Of a DNA stretch of 64,000 nucleotides, positions 18,322-25,873 are shown piece by piece. The notes below the pieces were generated by a model. That model was not told the origin of the DNA, searched no databases, and saw only the letters and a list, made by a program, of their open reading frames with translations. Position 1 is the stretch's first letter. Each line of letters opens with the position of its first letter. This stretch comes from Oceanicola sp. D3 (GTDB lineage: Bacteria > Pseudomonadota > Alphaproteobacteria > Rhodobacterales > Rhodobacteraceae), in NCBI RefSeq assembly GCF_006351965.1, contig NZ_CP040932.1:2976001-3040000 (forward strand), read 5' to 3'. Both the position numbers and the translations under genes were made by a program.

Positions 18322-19344
18322 TCACCCTGCGCGCAGGGCCGTCAACAGCGCCACCATATCCGCTGGCAGCTCCGCCTCGAAGTCCATCTCCGTGCCTTCG
18401 ACCGGATGTGCAAACCCCAGCGATGCCGCGTGCAGCGCTTGCCGCGCAAAGCCCCGCGCCGCCTCGGCCCCTGCTGCCCCCACGGCACGCTCCGAAAGCT
18501 TGCGCCGCCCGCCATAGACCGGATCCCCAATCAACCCGTGCCCGATGTGAGACATATGCGCCCGAATCTGATGTGTTCGCCCGGTCTCCAACCGGCACTC
18601 CACCAGTGCTGCCACGTCACTCAGTCGCTCAACCACCCGCACCCGCGTCACCGCATGGCGCCCACCCGCAAAGCACACCGCCTGCCGCTGCCGGTCGGTC
18701 TTGTGGCGCGCAAGCTGGGTGGTGATCCGCAGCGTGCCATCCGGCTCGAAATGGGTGCCCTTGATGCCGCGCAGCCGCGGCTCGGACCCATCAGGAATGC
18801 CGTAACACACCGCCAGATACCGCCGCCGTGCGGTATGGGCCTCAAACTGTTCGGCAAGCCCGTGATGCGCCGCGTCAGACTTGGCGACCACCAGCAAACC
18901 ACTGGTATCCTTATCAATTCGGTGCACGATGCCGGGCCGCTTTTCTCCCCCGATTCCCGAGAGCTCCCCGCCAAAATGATAGAGCAGCGCGTTCACCAAC
19001 GTGCCGCGCGGGCTGCCCGGCGCCGGGTGCACCACCATGCCCACCGGCTTGTTGACCACCACGAGGTGATCGTCTTCAAAGGCGATGTCCAGCGGTATGT
19101 CTTCCGCCACCATCTCCACCTCGACGGCCTCGGGCACGGCGATCTGCACCGCGTCCCCTTCCGCCACCTTGGCCTTGGCATCGGCGACCACCGCGCCGTT
19201 CACCTGCACCGCGCCCTCGGCAATCAGCCGCACGAGCCGTGACCGACTGAGGCTAGCCTCGTCTGGCACATCACGCGAAAGCGCCTTATCAAGGCGCGAC
19301 GGCGGCGTAGGGCCGATGGTGAAAGTCACGAGAGAGGCGGCCAT
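18322..19344 (-). CDS. rluD: RluA-family 23S rRNA pseudouridine synthase (RluD-like)
   Basis: A 340-residue enzyme with an N-terminal S4 domain (about 15-80, SRLDKALSRDVPDEASLSRS) and the RluA catalytic domain. The active-site motif is HRIDKDTSGLLVVAK, with the catalytic Asp in RIDKDTSG. RluD makes pseudouridines in helix 69 of 23S rRNA. The exact target cannot be proved by eye because RluC is similar. Start at the ATG at 19344 (or GTG at 19329); the ATG shares the CCATGG palindrome with the divergent gene's ATG. Confidence 0.88.
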   Translation of the reverse strand: MAASLVTFTIGPTPPSRLDKALSRDVPDEASLSRSRLVRLIAEGAVQVNGAVVADAKAKVAEGDAVQIAVPEAVEVEMVAEDIPLDIAFEDDHLVVVNKPVGMVVHPAPGSPRGTLVNALLYHFGGELSGIGGEKRPGIVHRIDKDTSGLLVVAKSDAAHHGLAEQFEAHTARRRYLAVCYGIPDGSEPRLRGIKGTHFEPDGTLRITTQLARHKTDRQRQAVCFAGGRHAVTRVRVVERLSDVAALVECRLETGRTHQIRAHMSHIGHGLIGDPVYGGRRKLSERAVGAAGAEAARGFARQALHAASLGFAHPVEGTEMDFEAELPADMVALLTALRAG

Positions 19345-19639
19345 GGCGGCTCCGGAAAATGACGAACTGCCGGTGGACCTGAAATGGCTCAAGCGGCTGG
19401 TGACGGGGCTGACGCTCACGATGATCGCAGGGATCGCCGTGATCGCCGCCCTGCTTATCATCCGCCTCTCCGGGCCGCAAAGCCCATCCCTCCCCGAAAG
19501 TATTACCCTGCCCGAGGGCACCACCGCACAAGCCTTCACCGCCACGGCCGAATGGTATGCCGTCGTCACAACCGACGACCGCATCCTGATCTTCCGCCGC
19601 GATGGCAGCCTGCGTCAGGAAATTGCCCTGTCACCCTGA
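19343..19639 (+). CDS. DUF6476-type single-pass membrane protein
   Basis: A 98-residue protein with one membrane helix (about 19-43, LVTGLTLTMIAGIAVIAALLII) and a C-terminal domain with LPEGTTAQAFTATAEWYAVV and DDRILIFRRDGSLRQEI. This is a small Rhodobacteraceae-type family of unknown function that sits beside rluD. The ATG at 19343 is complementary to the rluD ATG, so the two start codons occupy the same palindrome. Confidence 0.75.
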   Translation: MAAPENDELPVDLKWLKRLVTGLTLTMIAGIAVIAALLIIRLSGPQSPSLPESITLPEGTTAQAFTATAEWYAVVTTDDRILIFRRDGSLRQEIALSP

Positions 19640-19655
19640 GCCGGGCAAAGCCGCT

Positions 19656-19955
19656 TCAGAGCTTTTGGATGTAGGTCTGCGAAACGTAGCCAACCATGCC
19701 CGGCGAGCGGTCCAGCGCGACCTTGCACCAACGCGTCCCGCCGATGCGCGAACAGTCCCTGACCCGCACCACCGTGCCATTCGGCAACCCGGCCTGAATG
19801 GTGTAGCCCGTCCCCGGCCCGGCCCGCAGTTTGAGCATGTCGCCCTCTTCTACGCCGGTCACCTCGTATCTCTCCGCCCCAACAGACACCGGGCCCGCCG
19901 CATCACAAGCCGTGAGCGCACCCGCCGCCAGAGCGCAGATCATGATTCTGTGCAT
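19656..19955 (-). CDS. SH3-domain lipoprotein
   Basis: A 99-residue protein. The signal ends at a lipobox (ALTAC, Cys17), then a bacterial SH3 domain (about 30-98) with MLKLRAGPGTGYTIQAGLPNG, VVRVRDC and RWCKVALD. Two internal Cys (RDCSRIGGTRWC) may form a disulfide. Such domains bind cell-wall peptides or substrates. The start MHRIMICALAAG at 19955 is preferred over an upstream Met without signal character. It is convergent with the DUF6476 gene. Confidence 0.8.
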   Translation of the reverse strand: MHRIMICALAAGALTACDAAGPVSVGAERYEVTGVEEGDMLKLRAGPGTGYTIQAGLPNGTVVRVRDCSRIGGTRWCKVALDRSPGMVGYVSQTYIQKL

Positions 19956-20106
19956 GATTTTCTCCTGCTCCTGCCTCAAGGTTCAGCTTAGTTCGTCACC
20001 CGCCGGAGGGCCAGTTGCCAATGCGCTGCACTTCGGCAATTGGACGCGCCGCAAGGCAAGGCGCTCTTGGGCAATCCACTTGTCGTGCTGAAATTTGAGA
20101 GCTGAA

Positions 20107-20183
20107 TGGTACCACCTCCCCGGCTCGAACGGGGGACCTCTTGATCCACAATCAAGCGCTCTAACCAACTGAGCTAAGGCGGC
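20107..20183 (-). tRNA. tRNA-His (anticodon GTG)
   Basis: The complement folds into a full cloverleaf of 76 nt plus an encoded final A: acceptor GCCGCCT with AGGTGGT, D arm GCTC/GAGC, anticodon stem CTTGA/TCAAG around loop TTGTGGA (anticodon GTG), and T arm CCCCG-TTCGAGC-CGGGG. CCA is encoded. The discriminator is A73 and the base before G1 is T, so no G-1 is encoded. This is the unusual tRNA-His identity known from many alphaproteobacteria. Confidence 0.96.
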
Positions 20184-20227
20184 ACTGGGGGGTCATTTAG
20201 CGCCCGTCCCACGCGATTGCAAGAGTG

Positions 20228-21127
20228 TCAGAGGTCAATCCGGTAGTCGATTATCACGGTATCCTGGCCGTATTCATGCATCGGGCGGCTGCCGATGCGC
20301 TGGAAGCCCGCCTTGTCATAAAGTCGGCAGGCCGCCTGGTGGGATTCGTGCGTCCAGAGCACCAGTTCACGGTAGCCCTTCTCGCGGGCGAATGTGAGGC
20401 AGGCGTCCAGCATCTTGCGGCCGAGCCCGAGGCCGCGAGCTTCCGGTTCGAGGAAGAACAGCCGAAGCTGCGCTGTATCCGGACTGCGCGCCACACAAAA
20501 CACCGAGCCCAGCCGCCGCCCCCCGCCCCAGGCGATCCACCCGCGTTCACGGGCCGGGTCATGGCTGCGGATGAACTCCGCCATGATCTCGGCCACCAGC
20601 GCCTCGAAGCTCGCATCATAGCCCTCGTCACGGGCATAGAGCTGGCCGTGGCGCTCCACGATCCAGCCCGCATCGCCCGGAGAAAGATCTTTCAGCTCAA
20701 CGTCCTGTGGCGGATTGAAGGCCTGTTTGACCCGGGCCAACCCTTCGCCCAGCAGTGCTCGTGCATCTGGGGACATCTGGCCCAGAAACGCCCCCACAGC
20801 CGTGCGTGACGCCTTGTCATGACCTGCGGCCAAGGCCTTGCCGTCTTCGGTCAGTATCAGGCGTCGGCAGCGGGCATCATCCGGGTCCGGCTCCCGCGCG
20901 ATCCAGCCTTTCTTTTCGAAACCGGCGAGCAAACGTGACAGGTAGCCCTCGTCGAGTCCCAGCCGCTCCGCTATCTGCCGCGCGGTGCCCTGATCTCCAT
21001 AAGCCAGCTCCCACAGCACCCGCACTTCCGTGACCCCAAGCCCGGAGCCGAGGTAGCTCTGGCCAAGCAGGCCCAGCCGCTGGGTGTAGAACCGCGAGAA
21101 GTCGCGCAGCGCTTCGATATCGTCCAT
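20228..21127 (-). CDS. MarR-type HTH / GNAT acetyltransferase fusion protein
   Basis: A 299-residue two-domain protein. Residues about 1-145 form a winged-helix MarR domain (VTEVRVLWELA, ARQIAERLGLDEGYLSRLL and wing EPDPDDARCRRLILT). Residues 150-299 form a GNAT acetyltransferase with LFFLEPEARGLGLGRKML (acetyl-CoA P-loop) and CRLYDKAGFQRI. Such fusions are common and their substrates are mostly unknown. The gene is divergent from the DUF6324-type gene. Confidence 0.9.
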   Translation of the reverse strand: MDDIEALRDFSRFYTQRLGLLGQSYLGSGLGVTEVRVLWELAYGDQGTARQIAERLGLDEGYLSRLLAGFEKKGWIAREPDPDDARCRRLILTEDGKALAAGHDKASRTAVGAFLGQMSPDARALLGEGLARVKQAFNPPQDVELKDLSPGDAGWIVERHGQLYARDEGYDASFEALVAEIMAEFIRSHDPARERGWIAWGGGRRLGSVFCVARSPDTAQLRLFFLEPEARGLGLGRKMLDACLTFAREKGYRELVLWTHESHQAACRLYDKAGFQRIGSRPMHEYGQDTVIIDYRIDL

Positions 21128-21242
21128 TACGTCCTCCTGAGGGAACGGTCCGGCATGCCCTTGCCTCGGTCAAGCACTATCCACCCTTGCCACAGGCCAT
21201 CCCTCACGCTAGCTCACGGCGCACCGCAGCCGGAGACAGATC

Positions 21243-21452
21243 ATGGGCATTAACAGCGATAGCGACATCACCGCCAACCTGCAGATCGGCCCGACCGATC
21301 AGGGCATGGTGCGGATCTACGTTCAGGGTGAAACCGTTGACCTGCCCATGGATTTCGACCCGCAGGAAGCGCTCGAAATTGCAGAAGAGCTGAAGGGGGC
21401 CGCTCAACGCGCTGCTGCCATGGTCGCCGGTAACAGCAAGAAGAAGCGCTAA
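21243..21452 (+). CDS. DUF6324-type small conserved protein
   Basis: A 69-residue acidic protein with a basic tail (NSKKKR). Its start is MGINSDSDI and the core QIGPTDQGMVRIYVQGETVD is typical of a short Rhodobacteraceae family that I recall as DUF6324. No membrane segment or known motif is present and the function is unknown. The stop overlaps the convergent mmcB stop by 3 bases. Confidence 0.72.
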   Translation: MGINSDSDITANLQIGPTDQGMVRIYVQGETVDLPMDFDPQEALEIAEELKGAAQRAAAMVAGNSKKKR

Positions 21453-21913
21453 AGCAGCCCCGAAGGCCGAGGATCGCGCAGGGCCTGAAGCCGCAGCGCC
21501 GCGTGGCGGGCGAATTTTTGCACCATCACCTTACGCCGCGCTGCTGGCAGTTTGGTTTCGGGCGACATGCGAACGATCTCTGCATCATAGCTATCGGCAA
21601 TGATAAGCCCTGTTTCGGCTGGCAAGAGCTCGGTCGGAAACTCCTGATCGACAGCCCAGAAGAACCGGTCACACCACTCCAGATAACCTTGCCACTTGTG
21701 GTCGGCCATGTAGTCGGCCCGGCTGGATTTGCATTCGATCACCCAGATTTCGCCTTTCGGGCCGAGTGCCATCACATCCACTCGAAGCCCGCTCGTTGGC
21801 ACCAGCTCCTCAACGGTGACGAAGCCGTGGCTAAGCAGATGCCGGCACACGCCGCGCGCGAGCAACTGGCCGGGTTGCATCTCTGGCGTGGGCGATTCTG
21901 GGTCAAACTTCAT
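21449..21913 (-). CDS. mmcB: MmcB family DNA repair protein
   Basis: A 154-residue PD-(D/E)XK-like protein. The nuclease-fold core is SGLRVDVMALGPKGEIWVIE followed by CKSS, giving the D...ECK triad near residues 46-64. Related alphaproteobacterial MmcB is an SOS-induced factor needed for mitomycin C resistance. An SOS-like box 12 bp upstream of the ATG fits that. No partner gene is adjacent. Confidence 0.85.
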   Translation of the reverse strand: MKFDPESPTPEMQPGQLLARGVCRHLLSHGFVTVEELVPTSGLRVDVMALGPKGEIWVIECKSSRADYMADHKWQGYLEWCDRFFWAVDQEFPTELLPAETGLIIADSYDAEIVRMSPETKLPAARRKVMVQKFARHAALRLQALRDPRPSGLL

Positions 21914-21924
21914 GGGCGCAGCAT

Positions 21925-21939
21925 GAACAAAACATAAAC
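21925..21939 (-). promoter_or_regulatory. LexA-like box upstream of mmcB (7 of 8 consensus bases)
   Basis: On the minus strand the sequence GTTTATGTTTTGTTC matches GTTC-N7-GTTC except for one base. It ends 11 bases before the mmcB ATG. Position and gene function agree with LexA control; the mismatch suggests weaker binding than the exact box at 8867. Confidence 0.65.
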
Positions 21940-22116
21940 ACCCTGCAAGTCACGCCCACGACGGGAAACTTTCAGACAAGAATTTGCCTCTTTTTTGCCT
22001 CAATTATCCCGGACTTCGCCGAAAATCCGCACCCTGCACGCTCATCGTTTCCAGCTAGGGAACACCCGGCAGAAAAGCGGGATGACTCGCCGCTGCCCCT
22101 GCCCTAATTTTGCCTC

Positions 22117-22527
22117 ATGGGGCGTCTTTCTTTCATAACTCTCGCAATTGCGCTGGCGGCGGCCATCGCCATCCCGGCGCGTGCGTCGGATGAAGACTTC
22201 GGCAAAAAGTTCTGGAGCTGGCTCTCCGGAACGAACACACCGGCTCAAGTTGAAGAAACCTCATCCGGCCGCCCCAAGGTCTGGACGCTGCATCCCTCCG
22301 ACCGTGCTCGCCACCCCGAAGAGCGGTTTCGCGGGGGCGGTAAGAAGGGCCATCGGCTTTTCCCGTTCCAGAAGGACTACGTGGTTTATGGCGGCGGCCC
22401 TTCTCGCGGGCTTTCGATTGGCACGACCACACCCAACGGCGCGATCATTCGCCAGGGCAGCCCATCGCTCTCTCGCGGCATCAAGCGATCTTCGGTCAAG
22501 CGCAAGGTGCGCCGCGCGTTCCGGTGA
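22117..22527 (+). CDS. Small secreted basic protein of unknown function
   Basis: A 136-residue protein. Residues 1-23 (MGRLSFITLAIALAAAIAI then PARA) are a Sec signal peptide. The mature part is strongly basic, rich in Arg, Gly and Lys, and ends with VKRKVRRAFR. Short segments FGKKFWSWLSG and YVVYGGGPSRGLSIG look structured. I recognise no family. It is not in an obvious operon. Confidence 0.65.
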   Translation: MGRLSFITLAIALAAAIAIPARASDEDFGKKFWSWLSGTNTPAQVEETSSGRPKVWTLHPSDRARHPEERFRGGGKKGHRLFPFQKDYVVYGGGPSRGLSIGTTTPNGAIIRQGSPSLSRGIKRSSVKRKVRRAFR

Positions 22528-22864
22528 GCTTTGCCCCCACGCAAGCCGCACGCATTTTCACCGCCCCCTTGTCATGTGCCCACCATGGGCCTATCTGCGC
22601 TCTTGGCGGATCTGCTCTTCTCGTGTCGAGGCACAATTCCAGTGGCCTTAAGCAATTCCATGGGAGTTGGCTCTGTCCGGGCCCTGGTCCGGTTACCCGA
22701 CGCCCACCTGTATATACAGGTCCCCGGGAATTCGAACGCCTTGCCGGTTGCTGTGGTCCCCGCCACCCACACCCTCCTCCGGCTCATAACGCCCAAGTGA
22801 AGCGCAGCGCGCTTTCCTCTAGGCGGTGCGCGCCTATACTCGCCGGATCAAGGTGGAGGGCGCT
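22528..22864. other. Gene-free 337-bp region with a 16-bp perfect palindrome
   Basis: No convincing coding frame is present: the short open frames lack start signals and family similarity. The clearest element is the perfect palindrome ACCTGTATATACAGGT at 22706-22721. A good Shine-Dalgarno (GTGGAGG) for the next gene lies at about 22851. The base mix is somewhat different from the flanks, with runs such as CCCCGGGAATTC. I see no tRNA or known RNA. Confidence 0.5.
22706..22721. promoter_or_regulatory. Perfect 16-bp palindrome ACCTGTATATACAGGT
   Basis: An uninterrupted dyad with a TATATA centre, 144 bp upstream of the coiled-coil membrane protein gene. It looks like a dimeric regulator site. 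The core CTGT-N4-ACAG differs in spacing from the CTGT-N8-ACAG LexA box of gammaproteobacteria, and alphaproteobacterial LexA uses another motif. Confidence 0.45.
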
Positions 22865-24208
22865 ATGAGCCGGAAGATGAGCCAGAGCGAGGCGCGCGGC
22901 CTTGCTCATGCGAAAGAGCTGGAGGGGCACCTTGGCGTGCTCGACGGTTTCACCCCCACGGCGCTTGGCGTTCTGGCTACGGCCTCGGGTATCTATACCT
23001 ACCTCGGCGTGTCCTCCCTTCTCGACAACAACGGCGCGATGACCTTCTTCGCCGCCGTTGCCTATTCCATCGCCGTTTCGGTCGGCATCTTCGTGTTCTG
23101 GTCCTTCCTCTTGCGCCTGCTTCCGGCGGTGCGCACGGGCGCGGCCCGGATCGGATTGCTGCTTTCCATGGGGCTCGGCTCGCTGGCGATTGTTGCCATG
23201 TCGTCATGGTTGAACGCGGCAGCGCTCGCCGGTGCGGCAGCGGTGGAGCAGCATCTCGCCAAGACCGTGCAGGATTATCAGGGCGCATTGGAGCGCAGTT
23301 ACCAAATCGCCACTGCCGGACAGGGGCTGGGGCGCGATGTGGCCCGCGTGCGCCAGAGCTTCACCGACCTCTCCGAGCAGGAGGCGACCGGCAATCTCTC
23401 GGGCCTCGCCGGTCGCGGGGCGGTGTTTCGGGTGCTCAACCAGAAGGCCGATGAACTGGGCGGGCTGGAAGCGCAGATCGCCAGCCAGACCCCGCTGGTG
23501 GAAGAGCGCTTTTCTCAGGGCAACGTGATCCTGAGCCGAATGCGGGCGCTGACGGTGGAGACCGGGCCGGTGGAGGCTCGATCCATCGAGTTTTCCGAAG
23601 AGGCCGTGCGATTGGCGGGGATCATCACCGAACTGCGGCAACTCTCGGTCGCGCCGCTTGTGCAGCGGGCGGCGCAGGATCTGTCGGAATCGGTTGTTCT
23701 ACCTGAGCTTGACGGGCGGACCGAACAAGACCGGATCGGTCAGGCCTCTACGCTGGAATCGGTGCTTTCCGTTCTGGGGCAGCGCGCTGAAACGCTGCGC
23801 CTTGCTGCCGAGAGCGTCATGGCCATGACCGCGCCCGCCGAGGTGGCCTACACACCGATTTCAGCTGCCGATGCGGTGATCCTTTATGCCGAGAATTTCG
23901 TGCCAAGCTGGGCCGGGGCGATTGCCATCGACCTGCTGCCTGCCGTGCTGGTGCTGATCCTCATGGTGGTGCAGGCCGCCATTCGCGCGGGCCGCGAGCC
24001 GGTAGACCTTGGAGACAGGCTGACAATGGCCGAGCTGCGCGCCGCTTTGGTCGCGGCCCGGGATGTGGAGAACGCGATGGATGACCGCGAAGAGCGGGAC
24101 ATGCAAGAAACGCAGCCCCCGGATGCCGAGCAAGACGCTGATCCGCACCCCGAGAATGTTGAGCCGCTCGAAAAGCCCGCCAAGGGCTCAGGCCCCCGGT
24201 CGGTCTGA
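22865..24208 (+). CDS. Four-TM coiled-coil membrane protein of unknown function
   Basis: A 447-residue protein. Three hydrophobic helices near the N-terminus (about 33-52, 58-85 and 100-130) are followed by about 210 residues of predominantly helical, heptad-like sequence (LAKTVQDYQ to AESVMAM, residues about 135-320). A final membrane helix at about 350-375 (GAIAIDLLPAVLVLILMVV) comes before an acidic cytosolic tail. The long central part is predicted to lie in the periplasm. It shares its transcript with the ClpP-like gene 10 bp downstream. I know no described function. Confidence 0.75.
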   Translation: MSRKMSQSEARGLAHAKELEGHLGVLDGFTPTALGVLATASGIYTYLGVSSLLDNNGAMTFFAAVAYSIAVSVGIFVFWSFLLRLLPAVRTGAARIGLLLSMGLGSLAIVAMSSWLNAAALAGAAAVEQHLAKTVQDYQGALERSYQIATAGQGLGRDVARVRQSFTDLSEQEATGNLSGLAGRGAVFRVLNQKADELGGLEAQIASQTPLVEERFSQGNVILSRMRALTVETGPVEARSIEFSEEAVRLAGIITELRQLSVAPLVQRAAQDLSESVVLPELDGRTEQDRIGQASTLESVLSVLGQRAETLRLAAESVMAMTAPAEVAYTPISAADAVILYAENFVPSWAGAIAIDLLPAVLVLILMVVQAAIRAGREPVDLGDRLTMAELRAALVAARDVENAMDDREERDMQETQPPDAEQDADPHPENVEPLEKPAKGSGPRSV

Positions 24209-24218
24209 GGAGCAGGCG

Positions 24219-24971
24219 ATGGCGTTTACGGCAAAGACTGGACTCAAGGCGATTTTCGGGCTCCAGATGGGCATCGCCTCGGTGCTTTTGGCGCAGGATT
24301 TTGCCGCTGTGGCCCCCGAGATCCGCTGGCCCACCTCTGCCCCTGCCGTTACCAACCCTGTCGCCCCCGGCGACCAGACCCGGCGGTTCAACCCCGACGA
24401 AGTGCGCCGCCCCGCCATGCCCGGCGTCCCGATGGAGGGGGCCGCGAACATGCCCAAGCGGCTCTATTTTGAAGACCGCCCCGAGGGTGGCTTCCGGATT
24501 GTCGGGGCGATCAAGGAGGGCGATGCAGCCCGCTTTGTGGAATGGCTGGAGCGCCAGCCTGAACAGCCTGATCGGCTCTGGCTGCACTCCCCCGGCGGAT
24601 CGGTGCGCGATGCGTTGCAGATTGGCCGGTTGATCCGCGAGAAGGGCATCGACACAGCGATGGACGATGGTGCCTTTTGCCTCTCCGCCTGCCCTTACAT
24701 CCTGATGTCAGGGACCGAACGGCAGGTGCATGCGGACGCGAAGGTGGGGGTGCATCAAAGCTACTACGGGCAGAGCACGGTTTTGCCTGCCTTCCTGGCG
24801 GTGGAAGATATCCAGCACAGCCAGGCGGAAGTTATCCGCTACCTCGGCGAAATGGGCATAGGGCTCGGGCTTATGGAGCATGCGCTCTCTACCCCGCCGG
24901 ATGAGATTTACATTCTTCTGCCAGAGGAATTGACCAAGTTTTCTGTGGCGACCGAAATCACCGGCCAGTAG
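24219..24971 (+). CDS. ClpP-like periplasmic protein (COG3904 type)
   Basis: A 250-residue protein with an N-terminal hydrophobic segment (about 8-32) that is a signal peptide or anchor, a Pro-rich stretch, then a ClpP/crotonase fold (about 85-230). LWLHSPGGSVRDALQIGRLI matches the oxyanion-loop region, the Ser is in FCLSACPYIL (AxxC-type elbow), and the candidate His is in VGVHQSYYG. The family is annotated as predicted periplasmic protease-like. It is coupled to the four-TM protein, suggesting a membrane complex. Confidence 0.75.
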   Translation: MAFTAKTGLKAIFGLQMGIASVLLAQDFAAVAPEIRWPTSAPAVTNPVAPGDQTRRFNPDEVRRPAMPGVPMEGAANMPKRLYFEDRPEGGFRIVGAIKEGDAARFVEWLERQPEQPDRLWLHSPGGSVRDALQIGRLIREKGIDTAMDDGAFCLSACPYILMSGTERQVHADAKVGVHQSYYGQSTVLPAFLAVEDIQHSQAEVIRYLGEMGIGLGLMEHALSTPPDEIYILLPEELTKFSVATEITGQ

Positions 24972-24974
24972 CGC

Positions 24975-25310
24975 TTAGAAATCTTCAAATCTGCGCTGCT
25001 TGCGCTGTTCTGCCTTCCGATCCTGCACAGCGATAGGCACGGTGGCGTGCTGCATGGCCAGCCGCCCGCTACCACCACTGCCACCCTCGGGCTCAGCCAT
25101 CCGCATGATCGCGATGCCAAACTGCACGCCGGAAAAAACAATGCCGTTGAACATGAACAGCATGAACACAGCCAGCGGCCCGGCGGAGGTGTGTGAAACC
25201 AGATGCCAGAGGTTGCCCACATTGAGCCAGAGAAGTCCGGCCACAAACAGCGCAGCGAGCGCGAAGCCGATCAGAACGTGGCGAATATACAGGGTTATGA
25301 GCTTGGGCAT
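24975..25310 (-). CDS. Small membrane protein of unknown function
   Basis: A 111-residue protein with two or three hydrophobic helices (about 8-30 and 41-66) and a charged C-terminal tail (QDRKAEQRKQRRFEDF). The start MPKLITLYIRHVLIG is followed by aromatic membrane segments. It is convergent with the ClpP-like gene, with a 3-bp gap. No known motif is visible. Confidence 0.68.
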   Translation of the reverse strand: MPKLITLYIRHVLIGFALAALFVAGLLWLNVGNLWHLVSHTSAGPLAVFMLFMFNGIVFSGVQFGIAIMRMAEPEGGSGGSGRLAMQHATVPIAVQDRKAEQRKQRRFEDF

Positions 25311-25414
25311 TAGCAGGGCCTCCGGGGCAATGCGCGTCGACTAGAAGATAGCGCCCTTGAGGTTTACGGCCAGTCAATTCGCGCGGAGCGGCCCGGTCAG
25401 CAATGCTCCGCCTG

Positions 25415-25873
25415 CTAAAATGCCTCGGGCTTGGCCTCTCGGGCCATATGATCCAGCACCGCATTCACGAACTTGGGCTCTCTACCCTCGGGAAAGAACG
25501 CCTTGGCGATATCGACGAACTCCACGATCACCACCTTGGGGGGCGTGTCGCTTTCTACCAGTTCGGCCCCGGCGGCGCGGAACAGCGCACGCAGGGTTGG
25601 GTCGATGCGGCTGATCGGCCATTTGGCCACCAGCGCCCGGTCGGTCATCTGGTCAATCTTCGCCTGCTGGTTCACCGCATCGCCTACGAGCCTGCGAAAC
25701 AGCGAAGGATCGCCTTCGACCATCTCCGCGCCCTCGAAGTACTCGGTGCCAAAGCGATGGTCTTCAAACTCGGTCTCAACCGCCTCAGCAGTCTGACCGG
25801 AGGCTTCCATCTGAAACAGCGCCTGCACGGCATAGAGACGTGCGGCGGATTTTTTCGTGCGTTTGTCGCTCAT
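25415..25873 (-). CDS. nusB: Transcription antitermination protein NusB
   Basis: NusB with NusE binds boxA RNA to make rRNA transcription processive. The 152-residue helical protein starts with the family signature SAARLYAVQALFQME and ends with FVDIAKAFFPEGREPKFVNA. Its ATG overlaps the ribH stop as ATGA, so it is translationally coupled to riboflavin genes, an order widely conserved in bacteria. Confidence 0.95.
   Translation of the reverse strand: MSDKRTKKSAARLYAVQALFQMEASGQTAEAVETEFEDHRFGTEYFEGAEMVEGDPSLFRRLVGDAVNQQAKIDQMTDRALVAKWPISRIDPTLRALFRAAGAELVESDTPPKVVIVEFVDIAKAFFPEGREPKFVNAVLDHMAREAKPEAF

Noticed and set aside
22706-22721. The palindrome as a LexA box
   Set aside because: CTGT-N4-ACAG has the wrong spacing for the gammaproteobacterial box, and alphaproteobacterial LexA binds GTTC-N7-GTTC.
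22531-22800. Small ORFs in the 22.5-22.9 kb gap
   Set aside because: No ribosome-binding site, odd composition and no recognisable family on either strand.
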